DNA from: Candidatus Sulfidibacterium hydrothermale
Lineage (GTDB): Bacteria; Bacteroidota; Bacteroidia; Bacteroidales; F082
Reading direction: 5' to 3'
DNA: 64,000 bases
NCBI RefSeq assembly: GCF_020149915.1
Contig: NZ_CP083760.1
Span: 3,202,087-3,266,086 of the forward strand
In this document: positions 37,056-45,853 of the stretch, piece after piece
How positions within the stretch are numbered: position 1 is the stretch's first letter
How the letters are laid out: each line of letters opens with the position of its first letter
The notes under the pieces: model-generated
The model's input: only the letters and a program-made list of their open reading frames with translations
Databases searched by the model: none
What the model was told of the DNA's origin: nothing
Program-made: the position numbers and the translations under genes

Positions 37056-37063
37056 CAAAAATA
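37056..37063 (-). promoter_or_regulatory. -7 promoter element of pth
   Basis: TATTTTTG on the minus strand, a perfect TAnnTTTG, directly abuts the rplY terminator hairpin. Transcription would begin near 37049. Confidence 0.5.
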
Positions 37064-37092
37064 AAGGGTTAAAGTATAAAACTTTAACCCTT
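37064..37092 (-). terminator. Terminator hairpin after rplY
   Basis: A perfect 12-bp stem, AAGGGTTAAAGT (37064-37075) with ACTTTAACCCTT (37081-37092), loop of 5. On the minus strand it is followed by TATTTTTG, so the T-run of the terminator doubles as the pth -7 element. Confidence 0.75.
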
Positions 37093-37116
37093 ATCAAAAA
37101 ATTATGCTTAATTTTT

Positions 37117-37725
37117 TTATCCTTCGGCTTCTTCGCTTTCTTCGGCTTCTTCGCCTTCAGCTTCCAGCTCAGCAGCAGAAATACCTCTGGCAGCTTTCAC
37201 GCTGACAACTACGGCGTTGGCCGGATCAAGAAACTGTACATTTTCTACCGGAACATCTTTTACTTTGATGGATTTACCAATATCCAAACCGGAAATATCC
37301 AACACAACATGCTCAGGCATATCTTCTACTTTTCCTTTCAGGCGCAGTTTCCGCAATTTAAGCTGCAATCTTCCTCCTTTTACCACACCAGGAGCTGTTC
37401 CTTCGAGTTGAACAGGAATAGCCAGTGTTACGGCTCTACCCGGAGTCAGTTCAAGGAAATCAGCATGCAAAACGAAATCACTTACCGGATGGTACTGAAT
37501 GTCCTGCAGGATGGTTTCGTAAGTTGTTCCTTCCAGGTCGATTTTGATAATAAATACTTCAGGGGTAAAGATGATTTTTTTGAAATCTTTCTGATCGAGA
37601 TAGAAATGTTTTTGTTCTTTACCTCCGTAAATTACACAAGGAACTTTTCCTTCCTTTCTCAGTTTTTTAGCATCTTTTTTCCCTACGTTCGCTCTTGACG
37701 AACCGCTCAATGATACTGTTTTCAT
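37117..37725 (-). CDS. rplY: 50S ribosomal protein L25, TL5/CTC type
   Basis: Binds 5S rRNA in the large subunit. At 202 residues it is the long TL5/CTC form: an N-terminal L25 domain (KTVSLSGSSRANVGKKDAKKL to about residue 90, with VPCVIYGGKEQ) and a C-terminal beta domain (RAVTLAIPVQLEGTAPGVVKGGR). It ends in an acidic tail (EAEGEEAEESEEAEG) that is probably disordered. It starts 19 bases after the prs stop codon on the same strand, so prs-rplY form an operon, closed by the hairpin at 37064-37092. Confidence 0.95.
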   Translation of the reverse strand: MKTVSLSGSSRANVGKKDAKKLRKEGKVPCVIYGGKEQKHFYLDQKDFKKIIFTPEVFIIKIDLEGTTYETILQDIQYHPVSDFVLHADFLELTPGRAVTLAIPVQLEGTAPGVVKGGRLQLKLRKLRLKGKVEDMPEHVVLDISGLDIGKSIKVKDVPVENVQFLDPANAVVVSVKAARGISAAELEAEGEEAEESEEAEG

Positions 37726-37744
37726 GTTTTAAAAATTTATTTAG

Positions 37745-38695
37745 TTATTTAATACTGCTCCCCAAATTAAACAGAGAGCTAATGGATTCATAGTTTTCTA
37801 CCCGTTTAATTACTTCTGCAAAAAGCGATGCTGTAGAAAGCACTTTCACTTTTTTACAATCTACTTTGATCGGAATGGTATCCGTAACGATAATTTCCTG
37901 AAAAGGAGAATTTTTCAAATTCTCGACGGCATTTCCAGAAAAGATAGCATGCGTAGCCATAGCCCGTACGCTCCGTGCACCTTTTTCCATGATCAATTCA
38001 CCGGCTTTGGTAATGGTACCGGCCGTATCAATAATATCGTCCACCAATACCACGTCTTTATCTTTTACATCTCCGATGAGTTGCATTTTTTCCACCACAT
38101 TGGGTTTTGAACGCTGTTTATAACAAATGGCAAAGCCGGTATTCAGTGCTTTGGCATAAGAAGCCGCCCGCCGTGTTCCGCCGGTATCCGGCGAAGCCAT
38201 CATCAAACCCGGAAGCTGAAGACTTTTCAGATACGGATAAAAAATGACCGATGCATATAAATGATCTACCGGAACATCCAAAAATCCCTGAATCTGGTCA
38301 GCATGCAAGTCAATGGTAATCAACCGGTCAATACCTGTTGTCGTCAACAGGTTTGTCAGCATTTTAGAGCCGATGGAAACACGGGGTTTATCTTTCCGGT
38401 CTTGCCGGGCATATCCAAAATAAGGAATGACTGCCACAATTTTACGCGCCGATGCCCTTTTAGCGGCATCAATCATCATAAGGAGTTCCAGAATATTGTC
38501 GGCCGGAGGAAAAGTAGACTGAATAATAAATACATCCCGCCCCCGGATATTTTCCTCATAAGAAGTTTGAAATTCTCCGTCAGAAAAATGAATCACTTCC
38601 GATTTGCCAAGGGTGGTTCCGTAAGCTTCAGCTATTTTTTCCGCAAGATATCTGCTTTGCCGGCCGGAAAAAATTTTTACCAATGGGTCCTGCAT
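37745..38695 (-). CDS. prs: Ribose-phosphate pyrophosphokinase (PRPP synthetase)
   Basis: Makes PRPP from ribose-5-phosphate and ATP for nucleotides, histidine and NAD. Motifs: VKIFSGRQSRYLAEKIA at the N-terminus, VIPYFGYARQDRKD (catalytic flexible-loop region), DLHADQIQGFLDVPVDHL and the ribose-phosphate loop VVLVDDIIDTAGTITKA. About 316 residues from the ATG at 38695; the frame opens at 38725, but a perfect -7 element covers that point (38723-38730). It is the first gene of prs-rplY, linking precursor and ribosome supply. Confidence 0.96.
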   Translation of the reverse strand: MQDPLVKIFSGRQSRYLAEKIAEAYGTTLGKSEVIHFSDGEFQTSYEENIRGRDVFIIQSTFPPADNILELLMMIDAAKRASARKIVAVIPYFGYARQDRKDKPRVSIGSKMLTNLLTTTGIDRLITIDLHADQIQGFLDVPVDHLYASVIFYPYLKSLQLPGLMMASPDTGGTRRAASYAKALNTGFAICYKQRSKPNVVEKMQLIGDVKDKDVVLVDDIIDTAGTITKAGELIMEKGARSVRAMATHAIFSGNAVENLKNSPFQEIIVTDTIPIKVDCKKVKVLSTASLFAEVIKRVENYESISSLFNLGSSIK

Positions 38696-38722
38696 GATGA
38701 TTTTACTCGTTGAAATGCGGTG

Positions 38723-38730
38723 CAAAAGTA
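38723..38730 (-). promoter_or_regulatory. -7 promoter element of prs-rplY
   Basis: TACTTTTG on the minus strand matches TAnnTTTG perfectly, 28 bases before the chosen prs start. Confidence 0.55.
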
Positions 38731-38842
38731 ATATAAAAAAAGATGTAAACCACAGCTTTTTTAATTTTTGACTTTTTTTAAGTGGTTTATCTTACAGGCA
38801 TTTACAGAATCCGCACAACGAAATTCTTCGGATCTCTCCAAA

Positions 38843-39904
38843 CTACTGTTTTAAAACCACTTTCATATAAACCGGATTGTGATCACTGTCGGCAAAATTC
38901 AAATCAATGGTTTTTACACGAACAAGTTTCACGTTAGGCGAAAGAACAAAATAATCGATGGTCGTTGTTCCGTTTTCGCCTTTCACAAACGGTTGATAGT
39001 TTTGTCGGTTGCTGGGTGCCGTAGCATCATACGCCCATTTCCACGATGGCGGAAAAGTTTTGTCGCTCATTTGCACCTTTGTAGGCACAAACCGGTTTCC
39101 ATCATAATTTCCCTTGGGTTTAAAATGCGGCGGATTGGCATTCCAGTCGCCTCCGGCAATGACATAATTTCCTTTAGAATATTCTTCCAGCATTTTATTT
39201 TTCAGGATGTTCAATTCTTTTACCCGCAACAAACTATCATAAATATAAGCCGAATTATGGGTATTCATTATCACCAAATCTTTTCCGTTGGCCAACGGAA
39301 AACGGGTAAGAATAAAACAACGGTCGAGCAAAAACAGTTTTTGCGGCCAGGGGGCAATCAGCGGATAAGCATATCGTACCGCTTCATCGTAAGGATAGTC
39401 TGTAAAAGTCATGAGTCCGCCTTTTACTGCTCCCAGCGGGTCATACCACGGTACCGGAACAAATTTACATTTGTAATTGTACGCAAAAATGGCATGGCTT
39501 CCCTTTTTGGCCTTCGAAATGGCTTTTACCTCATTAATATTATACGAACGATGGGAATGCTGGTCCACTTCCTGAACAAACCAAAAATCAATGGAATCGT
39601 GTGACGAAACAAAATGTTCTATTCCTTTTAAATATTTTTCCACCATTTTTTTGGGCGGACGAACTTTTTTCCCTCCATCATAAAAGAAATCCATTTCAGC
39701 CCCCAACCCGGCATAGCCGATATTCCAGGTCATCAGATTAAACGTATCTTTATCAACAGGTTCAATTGTAGCATTCGCTTGTTGCATAAGGTTAACCACT
39801 TTTGCCGGATGATAATCGGTAAGTGTAATGTAAACCAGAAAACCGACAAATAAAATCACTATAAAAAGGACAACAAACAAAAGACCTTTGAAAAATTTTT
39901 TCAT
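38843..39904 (-). CDS. Membrane-anchored endonuclease/exonuclease/phosphatase family protein
   Basis: EEP-fold hydrolase (DNase I, sphingomyelinase and inositol-phosphatase superfamily) of about 353 residues. An N-terminal hydrophobic helix (FKGLLFVVLFIVILFVGFLVYI) serves as anchor or uncleaved signal. Superfamily motifs: LMTWNIGYAG (metal-binding Asn), WFVQEVDQHS (Glu), VIMNTHNS, IAGGDWNANP (Asp-Asn) and the terminal FADSDHNPVYMKV (Asp-His catalytic pair). Substrates in this superfamily range from nucleic acids to lipids, so none is assigned. The start at 39904 (MKKFFKGLL) was preferred to 39928. It stands alone. Confidence 0.85.
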   Translation of the reverse strand: MKKFFKGLLFVVLFIVILFVGFLVYITLTDYHPAKVVNLMQQANATIEPVDKDTFNLMTWNIGYAGLGAEMDFFYDGGKKVRPPKKMVEKYLKGIEHFVSSHDSIDFWFVQEVDQHSHRSYNINEVKAISKAKKGSHAIFAYNYKCKFVPVPWYDPLGAVKGGLMTFTDYPYDEAVRYAYPLIAPWPQKLFLLDRCFILTRFPLANGKDLVIMNTHNSAYIYDSLLRVKELNILKNKMLEEYSKGNYVIAGGDWNANPPHFKPKGNYDGNRFVPTKVQMSDKTFPPSWKWAYDATAPSNRQNYQPFVKGENGTTTIDYFVLSPNVKLVRVKTIDLNFADSDHNPVYMKVVLKQ

Positions 39905-39955
39905 GGGTACTGGGGTTAAAAAATTCAAAATTTGGGCTAAGTTACAAAAAAACAG

Positions 39956-40804
39956 TCAGATTAAAGGGACTTCTTCCCACATTCCATCTTTCAGAAAAAC
40001 CACCGATCGGATCCCCATTTCCAAAAGGCGGTTTGCTGCTTCGTCCACCAACAGATTCAACTCATCGGGATGATGGGCATCCGACGAAATCAATACCGGA
40101 ATCTTCATCTCTTTTACCTGTCGCAAGGTCTCTCCATCAGGGAAAAAGGCTTGTGCCCGTTTTTTGTATTTCCCTCGCGTATTTATCTCTACCACCAAAT
40201 CTTTTTCTTTGATCAACTGCAAGGTTTCAGTCACCAGATTCCGGTACCATTTTTCATCTTCCCGAAAAAAACGTCCGGCATTGTGCATCTTAATTTTATC
40301 CATATGCCCGACAATTTCGAACGGCTGGGTTTCAATCATTCGATTCACCTGAGAAAAATAGGTTTTTACTGCTTTCCGGATATCGCCGCCAAAGAGCTGC
40401 TGTAAACCATCGTCATACCTTTTTCTTTCCGGTCCGTCAATAAACCAGAGCCTTTCATCGCCATCAGGCCGAACCAGATGTACCGAGCCTATGGCATAAT
40501 CGAGCAAAAGTTTCTTACGCCAGAAAGCAAAATTTTCGGAGAAACCGGGAACAAAATCAAATTCAAGCGCCCGGAACAGCTTTATTTTGCCGGCATAAAG
40601 TTCTTTTAACCGGGCTGTTTCACGAACATAGGCATCTCCTTTTTCTGCTTTAAGCGAAAAAGGAGTAGAAAAAGGTAAAGGAGAATGTTCGGAGAAACCA
40701 AGTGCCTGAAAACCCAATAAAACTGCTTTTTTTACATAATCTTCCGGAACAGCACGACCATCCGAAAAATCAGAATGTACATGCAACTGATAATTAATCA
40801 TCAT
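39956..40804 (-). CDS. PHP-domain histidinol-phosphatase-like protein
   Basis: Cytoplasmic metal-dependent phosphoesterase of 282 residues in the HisJ/HisK group, which removes phosphate from histidinol phosphate. PHP motifs: YQLHVHSDFSDG at the N-terminus, GFSEHSPLP, RALEFDFVPG, IGSVHLVRP, VGHMDKIKMHN, LVVEINTRGKYKK and ISSDAHHPDEL, which together supply the metal ligands. No histidine operon surrounds it, so the assignment to histidine synthesis rests on family similarity alone. Confidence 0.85.
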   Translation of the reverse strand: MMINYQLHVHSDFSDGRAVPEDYVKKAVLLGFQALGFSEHSPLPFSTPFSLKAEKGDAYVRETARLKELYAGKIKLFRALEFDFVPGFSENFAFWRKKLLLDYAIGSVHLVRPDGDERLWFIDGPERKRYDDGLQQLFGGDIRKAVKTYFSQVNRMIETQPFEIVGHMDKIKMHNAGRFFREDEKWYRNLVTETLQLIKEKDLVVEINTRGKYKKRAQAFFPDGETLRQVKEMKIPVLISSDAHHPDELNLLVDEAANRLLEMGIRSVVFLKDGMWEEVPLI

Positions 40805-40842
40805 TATTTTTTATTCTACTGGCGAAGATAATTTATAAACCA

Positions 40843-41568
40843 TTACCGGGAACCGGCAACGGGTTTATTCTTTCCGGAAAGAAAAATAAAATCGAGCAAA
40901 GCAAAAAGCAACTGGCGTGATATGTCAAAAAAATCCAGGCCATGCAACATTTCTTCCGGTGATTGAATAAATATCCCTTCTTGGTTTATCTCTTCCTCGC
41001 CGTTTTCGATCAACAGCTGCACATTTTCCGGTTTTACTTCCCAGTGAAATTGCAGGCCAAAAACCTGGTCGTTCCAAACAAAAGCCTGATTTTGCGTGGC
41101 TTCTGAAGAAAACAGAGAAACAGCATCTGCAGGAATATCAAAAGTTTCGCCATGCCAGTGAAAAGCCGGTAACGTGTTCTCAGGAAACAAATTTAAAAGC
41201 GGATGTTTCGAAAAAGCATTTTTTTGTACCGGGAACCATCCGATTTCTTTTTGTGCATTCGGATAAACTTTTGCTCCGAGCAATTCGGCCAACAACTGGG
41301 CTCCAAGGCAGATTCCCATCACGGGTTTTCCGGTTTTCAGCCACTTTTTCAGGAAAGATTTTTCCTGTGTCAGCCAAGGAAAACGGGCCGTATCCTGAAT
41401 GCTCATCGGTCCTCCCAGCAAAATTAAGCCATCCGGTTTCGCGGGAGGGGGAAACGCTTCATGATCAAAAATCCGGGTGATCTGAACATCAACCTTTCTT
41501 TGTTGTGCCCAGTCAGTAATAAAACCCGGCATTTCAAAAGCAGCATGCTGAAAGATGAATAATTGCAT
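40843..41568 (-). CDS. Class I glutamine amidotransferase domain protein (stand-alone)
   Basis: GMP-synthase-like glutaminase domain of 241 residues. The nucleophile elbow is MGICLGAQLLAELLG; the His-Glu pair is in LQFHWEVKPENV, where Trp separates His from Glu instead of the more usual Pro or Leu. DGLILLGGPMSIQD provides the oxyanion glycines. Without an attached synthetase domain it probably acts as a peptidase or amidase, or serves a partner encoded elsewhere. The C-terminus has an extra helix (FFDISRQLLFALLDFIFL). It has its own -7 element and no operon partner. Confidence 0.85.
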   Translation of the reverse strand: MQLFIFQHAAFEMPGFITDWAQQRKVDVQITRIFDHEAFPPPAKPDGLILLGGPMSIQDTARFPWLTQEKSFLKKWLKTGKPVMGICLGAQLLAELLGAKVYPNAQKEIGWFPVQKNAFSKHPLLNLFPENTLPAFHWHGETFDIPADAVSLFSSEATQNQAFVWNDQVFGLQFHWEVKPENVQLLIENGEEEINQEGIFIQSPEEMLHGLDFFDISRQLLFALLDFIFLSGKNKPVAGSR

Positions 41569-41584
41569 AAACGCTTTATTTCTA

Positions 41585-41592
41585 CAAAAATA
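41585..41592 (-). promoter_or_regulatory. -7 promoter element of the glutamine amidotransferase gene
   Basis: TATTTTTG on the minus strand matches TAnnTTTG perfectly, giving a leader of about 10 bases. Confidence 0.5.
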
Positions 41593-41679
41593 GAGAATTT
41601 TTACAGGAATTTTACCCGGTTTTTATAAACCACGAATATTCTTTAATTTTGAAAAGAATATTTTGTCATTTTTGTATCT

Positions 41680-43206
41680 ATGTTTAAAAAACTGCTTTTT
41701 CCGTTTTTATTCTTTTTGGGACTGCAACTTCAGGCACAAACTTTTACCGATATTCAGGCCCGGTTGACCGGCGTGAGTGGCAGTGCCTGCAATTGGATTG
41801 ATTATGATCAGGACGGTGATCTAGATGTAATGGTAACCGGAGAATTCTACAAAGGATCCCATCATTTCATTAGTACAGAATTTTATCGCAATGACCGGCA
41901 CGACCATTTTACCCGGATTATCACGCCGGTAAAAAATGTCTACCGAGGCGCATTCGACTGGGCAGATGAAGATTTGGACGGAGATGAAGACCTGTTCATC
42001 ACCGGCGAAGACGTCAACGGACGCAGTATAGCTTTGCTTTATCTTAATAACAAACGGACATCCCAGTTTATTCCTGTAAATGTGGGTATTCCCGGATTGA
42101 AAGACGGTTCGGTGCAATGGGGCGATTTTGACGGCGACGGCGACCCCGATTTGCTGCTTACCGGCGAAAGCGCCAACGGACCGGTAACCTGGATTTACCG
42201 AAACGACCGGCACAATCATTTTACCCGGATTCATGCCGGTTTGCCCGGCGTACATTTCGGCACAGCCAAATGGGCAGATATCGATCAGGATGGTGATTTG
42301 GATGTTCTTGTTACCGGCACACTGGCATCCGGAAAATATATTACCGCCATCTTTGTCAACCAAAACGGAAAATTTACCCGTCTTCCGGTCAATTTCATTC
42401 CACTGAGCTTAAGCAACGCTGCTTTTGCCGATGAAGACCTGGATGGGGATCTGGACTTCGTGATTTGCGGAGAAACCCAGGACGGACGCTTTGTTACCAA
42501 GCTGTATAAAAATGACGGGGACGGAAACTTTTCTCTTGCTTTTCCGGGACTGATCGGCGTACGCACCGGTTCGGTGGCCTGGGGTGATTTTGATCACGAC
42601 GGCGATCCCGACTTGCTTATAACCGGAGAAGCAGCCAGTGGCCCGGTTTCACGCATTTTCCGGAATGACCGCAATGATGTATTTACCGACATCCATGCCG
42701 GCTTGATCGGTCTTTATATGAGTGATGGACATTTTGGTGATTATGATAATGATGGTGATTTAGATGTTATCATTTCCGGAATGTCTTCACAATACGGATT
42801 TTACACTAAAATTTACCGTAACGATCCTATTCGCGTAGACACCAGCCGGAAAGCAGCCGTTTCGCCTTCCAATACCGGCATTTTTACCTACAATACCAAA
42901 GTGCCACCCATGGCCAAAAACATCTACTTTTATGTGTATGCTTCGTGCTATTGTGATCTTTACGGTACAGGAAAAAAAGATTATCATGTCTTCTTCGGTC
43001 CGGTAAAAAAACAAACTTACGAATACGAATTACAAAGAAAATTCAATAAAATTATCCGGAAAGAGTTTCCGTTCTGGGTACAGTTTAATCAGGCTGATAT
43101 TATCCAAAACGGATTTCCCACCCGTGCACAAGCTGAAAAATCGAGAAGCATTGCCATTCGGGAATACAAATCAAAAGGATTTAAGATCCATTTTCTGGAG
43201 TGGTAA
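41680..43206 (+). CDS. Exported seven-bladed FG-GAP/VCBS beta-propeller protein
   Basis: Protein of 508 residues with a signal peptide ending LQAQ (about 20). Seven Asp-rich calcium loops of the integrin alpha type follow at roughly 50-residue spacing: DYDQDGDLD, DEDLDGDED, DFDGDGDPD, DIDQDGDLD, DEDLDGDLD, DFDHDGDPD and DYDNDGDLD, suggesting one closed seven-bladed propeller. A separate C-terminal domain (about 395-508) has two Cys (YASCYCDLYG) and a basic region reading RAQAEKSRSIAIREYKSKGF, which resembles SPOR-like repeats. The C-terminus is not a clear T9SS sorting domain. Ligand and function are unknown; cell-surface or periplasmic binding is inferred from the fold. Confidence 0.8.
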   Translation: MFKKLLFPFLFFLGLQLQAQTFTDIQARLTGVSGSACNWIDYDQDGDLDVMVTGEFYKGSHHFISTEFYRNDRHDHFTRIITPVKNVYRGAFDWADEDLDGDEDLFITGEDVNGRSIALLYLNNKRTSQFIPVNVGIPGLKDGSVQWGDFDGDGDPDLLLTGESANGPVTWIYRNDRHNHFTRIHAGLPGVHFGTAKWADIDQDGDLDVLVTGTLASGKYITAIFVNQNGKFTRLPVNFIPLSLSNAAFADEDLDGDLDFVICGETQDGRFVTKLYKNDGDGNFSLAFPGLIGVRTGSVAWGDFDHDGDPDLLITGEAASGPVSRIFRNDRNDVFTDIHAGLIGLYMSDGHFGDYDNDGDLDVIISGMSSQYGFYTKIYRNDPIRVDTSRKAAVSPSNTGIFTYNTKVPPMAKNIYFYVYASCYCDLYGTGKKDYHVFFGPVKKQTYEYELQRKFNKIIRKEFPFWVQFNQADIIQNGFPTRAQAEKSRSIAIREYKSKGFKIHFLEW

Positions 43207-43271
43207 TTTAACCAGAAAAAGGGTTTCTGTGTTTGTTTAAAAAATGCCGGCAGCTTACTGCCGAAAACTTC

Positions 43272-43279
43272 TATTTTTG
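43272..43279 (+). promoter_or_regulatory. -7 promoter element of the OstA-like gene
   Basis: TATTTTTG matches TAnnTTTG perfectly. It lies inside the longest open frame, so the start codon must be downstream of it. Confidence 0.5.
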
Positions 43280-43291
43280 TACAAAAAAAAT

Positions 43292-44821
43292 TTGCAGCAG
43301 TCTGTCCACATATCCTGGCGGTTTCTTTTGCCTGTTTTACTGTTCTGGCTTATCTCTACAGCCGGTTTTGCCCAGCGTAAAACCCGCATTCACATCCTGC
43401 ATGCCGACCATTATTACTATAACGCCCGTTTTAACAAGAACATCACACAACTTATTGGTCATGTACGGCTCAAACAAGACTCTACTCTCTTTATTTGCGA
43501 TAGTGCTTATCTTAATGATAAAGTCCGTAATCTTGATGCTTTTGGTCATGTACACATCAATGTAAATGATACGCTGAATATTTATGGCGACCGGTTACAC
43601 TACAACGGAAAGACCCGTATCGGAGAACTTTTTGGTCATGTTAAACTGGAAGATCCGAAAGCTGTATTAACTACAGAGCATCTTGTATATAACCGGATAA
43701 CCGGCATTGCTTTTTATGATGTGGGAGGAACCATTGTGTCAGACTCCAATGTTTTAAAAAGCCAGCGGGGAGATTATGATACCCGGAACAAAATCTTTTA
43801 TTTCAAAAAAAATGTGGTGCTTACCAATCCTGACCAGGTAACCCATGCCGACACACTAATCTATCATACCATTACCCGAACGGCCTATTTCAAAGGGCCT
43901 ACCCTGATTCAAGGAAACCACAGCACCGTACAATGTGTAGACGGCTGGTACAATACCATTTCCGGAATGGTTCAAATGCGAAAAAGACCGGAAATTGCCA
44001 GCGGCGAACAACAATTAACAGCCGACAGTATCTATTACAACAATCACACCGGTTTCGGGCGTGCCATGGGAAGTATTCAGGTATTGGACACGCTGCACAG
44101 TTTGCTTATCAAAGGCCGGCTGGCTGAAATCTGGAATAACCGCGGGGTGACTTTTGTTACCGACAGTGCCGTAGCCATTACTTACGACCAACAAGACTCC
44201 ATGTTTTTGCATGCCGATACCTTGTGGGTTTATTTTGACCGGAAACACCACGCAAAAAAAATGCTGGCTTACCACTCGGTACGGTTTTACCGTACCGATC
44301 TGCAGGGAATGTGCGATTCACTGGCTTATGCTGTCAGCGATTCTACTATCCGGCTTTATCACACACCGGTCTTATGGACCGGAAAAAATCAGTTAACCGC
44401 CGATTCCATTTTTATTGTTACCCACAACAACCAGCTCGATTCGCTTACCATGTTTAATACCGCTTTCATTATTTCTTCTGATACGCTGGACAACTATAAT
44501 CAGATCAAAGGCCGGAATATGACCGGGTATTTTCATCACAACCAAATTTACAAGGTAAAAGTGGATGGAAATGCCCAGTCGGTTTACTGGGTCAGAGGCG
44601 ACGACAAGCACTTAATCGGGATTAACAAAGCAGAGGCCAGTTACATGGTCATTAAAGTAAAAAACAACCAGATAAAAGCCATTAACTACGTGGAACAGGC
44701 TTCGGAAACCATGTACCCCGAAAAAGATTTACCTCCGGAAGGCCGTATTTTAAAAGGCTTCTCGTGGATGGGAAAATGGCGGCCGCGTTCCAAATACGAC
44801 ATCTTCAGGAAACAGGAATAA
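43292..44821 (+). CDS. OstA-like protein (LptA/LptD N-terminal fold)
   Basis: Periplasmic protein with repeated beta-strand units of the OstA/LptA jellyroll, the fold that carries LPS across the periplasm: LIGHVRLKQDSTLFICDSA, DAFGHVHINVNDTLNIYGD and LFGHVKLEDPKAVLTTEH-type repeats, each ending with a GHV motif. The frame opens at an ATG (43244) that sits inside a hairpin (43248-43263) and upstream of the -7 element; the TTG at 43292 is chosen, which makes the signal peptide MQQSVHISWRFLLPVLLFWL end at GFAQ. About 509 residues. Its job is presumably LPS export together with LptD, encoded 2.2 kb away. Confidence 0.82.
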   Translation: MQQSVHISWRFLLPVLLFWLISTAGFAQRKTRIHILHADHYYYNARFNKNITQLIGHVRLKQDSTLFICDSAYLNDKVRNLDAFGHVHINVNDTLNIYGDRLHYNGKTRIGELFGHVKLEDPKAVLTTEHLVYNRITGIAFYDVGGTIVSDSNVLKSQRGDYDTRNKIFYFKKNVVLTNPDQVTHADTLIYHTITRTAYFKGPTLIQGNHSTVQCVDGWYNTISGMVQMRKRPEIASGEQQLTADSIYYNNHTGFGRAMGSIQVLDTLHSLLIKGRLAEIWNNRGVTFVTDSAVAITYDQQDSMFLHADTLWVYFDRKHHAKKMLAYHSVRFYRTDLQGMCDSLAYAVSDSTIRLYHTPVLWTGKNQLTADSIFIVTHNNQLDSLTMFNTAFIISSDTLDNYNQIKGRNMTGYFHHNQIYKVKVDGNAQSVYWVRGDDKHLIGINKAEASYMVIKVKNNQIKAINYVEQASETMYPEKDLPPEGRILKGFSWMGKWRPRSKYDIFRKQE

Positions 44822-44839
44822 AAAACCGGGAGACATCTA

Positions 44840-45787
44840 CTAAAAAACAGAAAATTTCAAATACCGATGCGGATTTTCTTTCATGTCTTTTAAAAGCAAA
44901 TCCAGGTCTCGTACCGATTTGTTCAGCTCCATGTACAGGCTGTCGTTCACCATCAGCTGGCCAATGGTTCCTTCTCCCTGATTCATTTTAGCAAGTAAAC
45001 GATTAACCCGTTCCAGCGAGGCTTTTGCTTCGCGGATAGTTCCGGCAATATCTGCCGTAGAAAGAGAATCACTAACCGACCGAAGGTTTGTAATTGTTGC
45101 TTTTAAATCGCCCCGGCTGCTGCTCAGCGTACCTGTCAGCGAATCAAGATTGGCCAGCGTACGGGTGACATGAACCCGGCTTTCGCCGATCATCATCTTT
45201 AATTCGGCAGAGGAAACATTCAGATTATGTAATGTACCGGCCACATCATGAAAACTTTCTTTCAGGTTTCCCTTGGTTTCTTTCGACAACAATTCCGACA
45301 TGGCTTTGATCAGGGTATCAGCACTGGACAAAATTCGTTCAGCTCTTGCTTTCATGGGAGCCAGTGCCGAACTCACCTCATCTTTCAGGGTAACTTCCAC
45401 ACTTCCCTTTAAGGTATCGCCACTTTGAACATACTGGTTTGAATTGCCCAGTTTCAGGTCTACCGATTTGGCTCCAAGCAAAGTAGCATTCACAATACGG
45501 GCTATCGTATTTTTAGGAATAGGAAAGCGATCTTTAATTAAAAAAGTAACAATCAGATCGCCCGAATGATCCGGAGCAAAATAAATTCGGTTTACCGAAC
45601 CTACCTGTTTACCATTAATCAATACCGGATTGGCGGTTACCAAACCGTCTATTTTATGATAACGGCTGTACAAAATCATTTGTTTTGAGAATAAATCTTT
45701 ACCTTTCAGGTAATTATATCCCCAAACAAAAATAACGATTGCTAAAATAAAAGTAGCGCCAATATAAATGAGTGTAATTTTTTTCAC
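44840..45787 (-). CDS. MCE/MlaD family protein
   Basis: Inner-membrane-anchored lipid-binding component of an Mla-like system that moves phospholipids between the two membranes. One N-terminal helix (LIYIGATFILAIVIFVWGY), then the MCE domain (about 38-115: KIDGLVTANPVLINGKQVGSV, NATLLGAKSVDL), then an extended helical region of about 180 residues (SSADTLIKAMSELL to the end) that can form the tube or stalk seen in longer MCE proteins. Length 315. It follows the amidase gene on the same strand but has its own -7 element. The MlaE/MlaF permease and ATPase are not nearby. Confidence 0.9.
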   Translation of the reverse strand: MKKITLIYIGATFILAIVIFVWGYNYLKGKDLFSKQMILYSRYHKIDGLVTANPVLINGKQVGSVNRIYFAPDHSGDLIVTFLIKDRFPIPKNTIARIVNATLLGAKSVDLKLGNSNQYVQSGDTLKGSVEVTLKDEVSSALAPMKARAERILSSADTLIKAMSELLSKETKGNLKESFHDVAGTLHNLNVSSAELKMMIGESRVHVTRTLANLDSLTGTLSSSRGDLKATITNLRSVSDSLSTADIAGTIREAKASLERVNRLLAKMNQGEGTIGQLMVNDSLYMELNKSVRDLDLLLKDMKENPHRYLKFSVF

Positions 45788-45834
45788 GGTTCTGTGCTTT
45801 AAAAAGTAACGTTTCAGGCAACGAATTATGATAA

Positions 45835-45842
45835 CAAAAGTA
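45835..45842 (-). promoter_or_regulatory. -7 promoter element of the MCE gene
   Basis: TACTTTTG on the minus strand matches TAnnTTTG perfectly in the 66-base gap between the amidase and MCE genes. Confidence 0.5.
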
Positions 45843-45853
45843 TAAAATATTTG

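Noticed and set aside
43244..43263. Hairpin CGGCAG-CTTA-CTGCCG as terminator of the propeller gene
   Set aside because: The stem has only 6 bp and no T-run follows on the plus strand; it was used only as an argument against the ATG at 43244.
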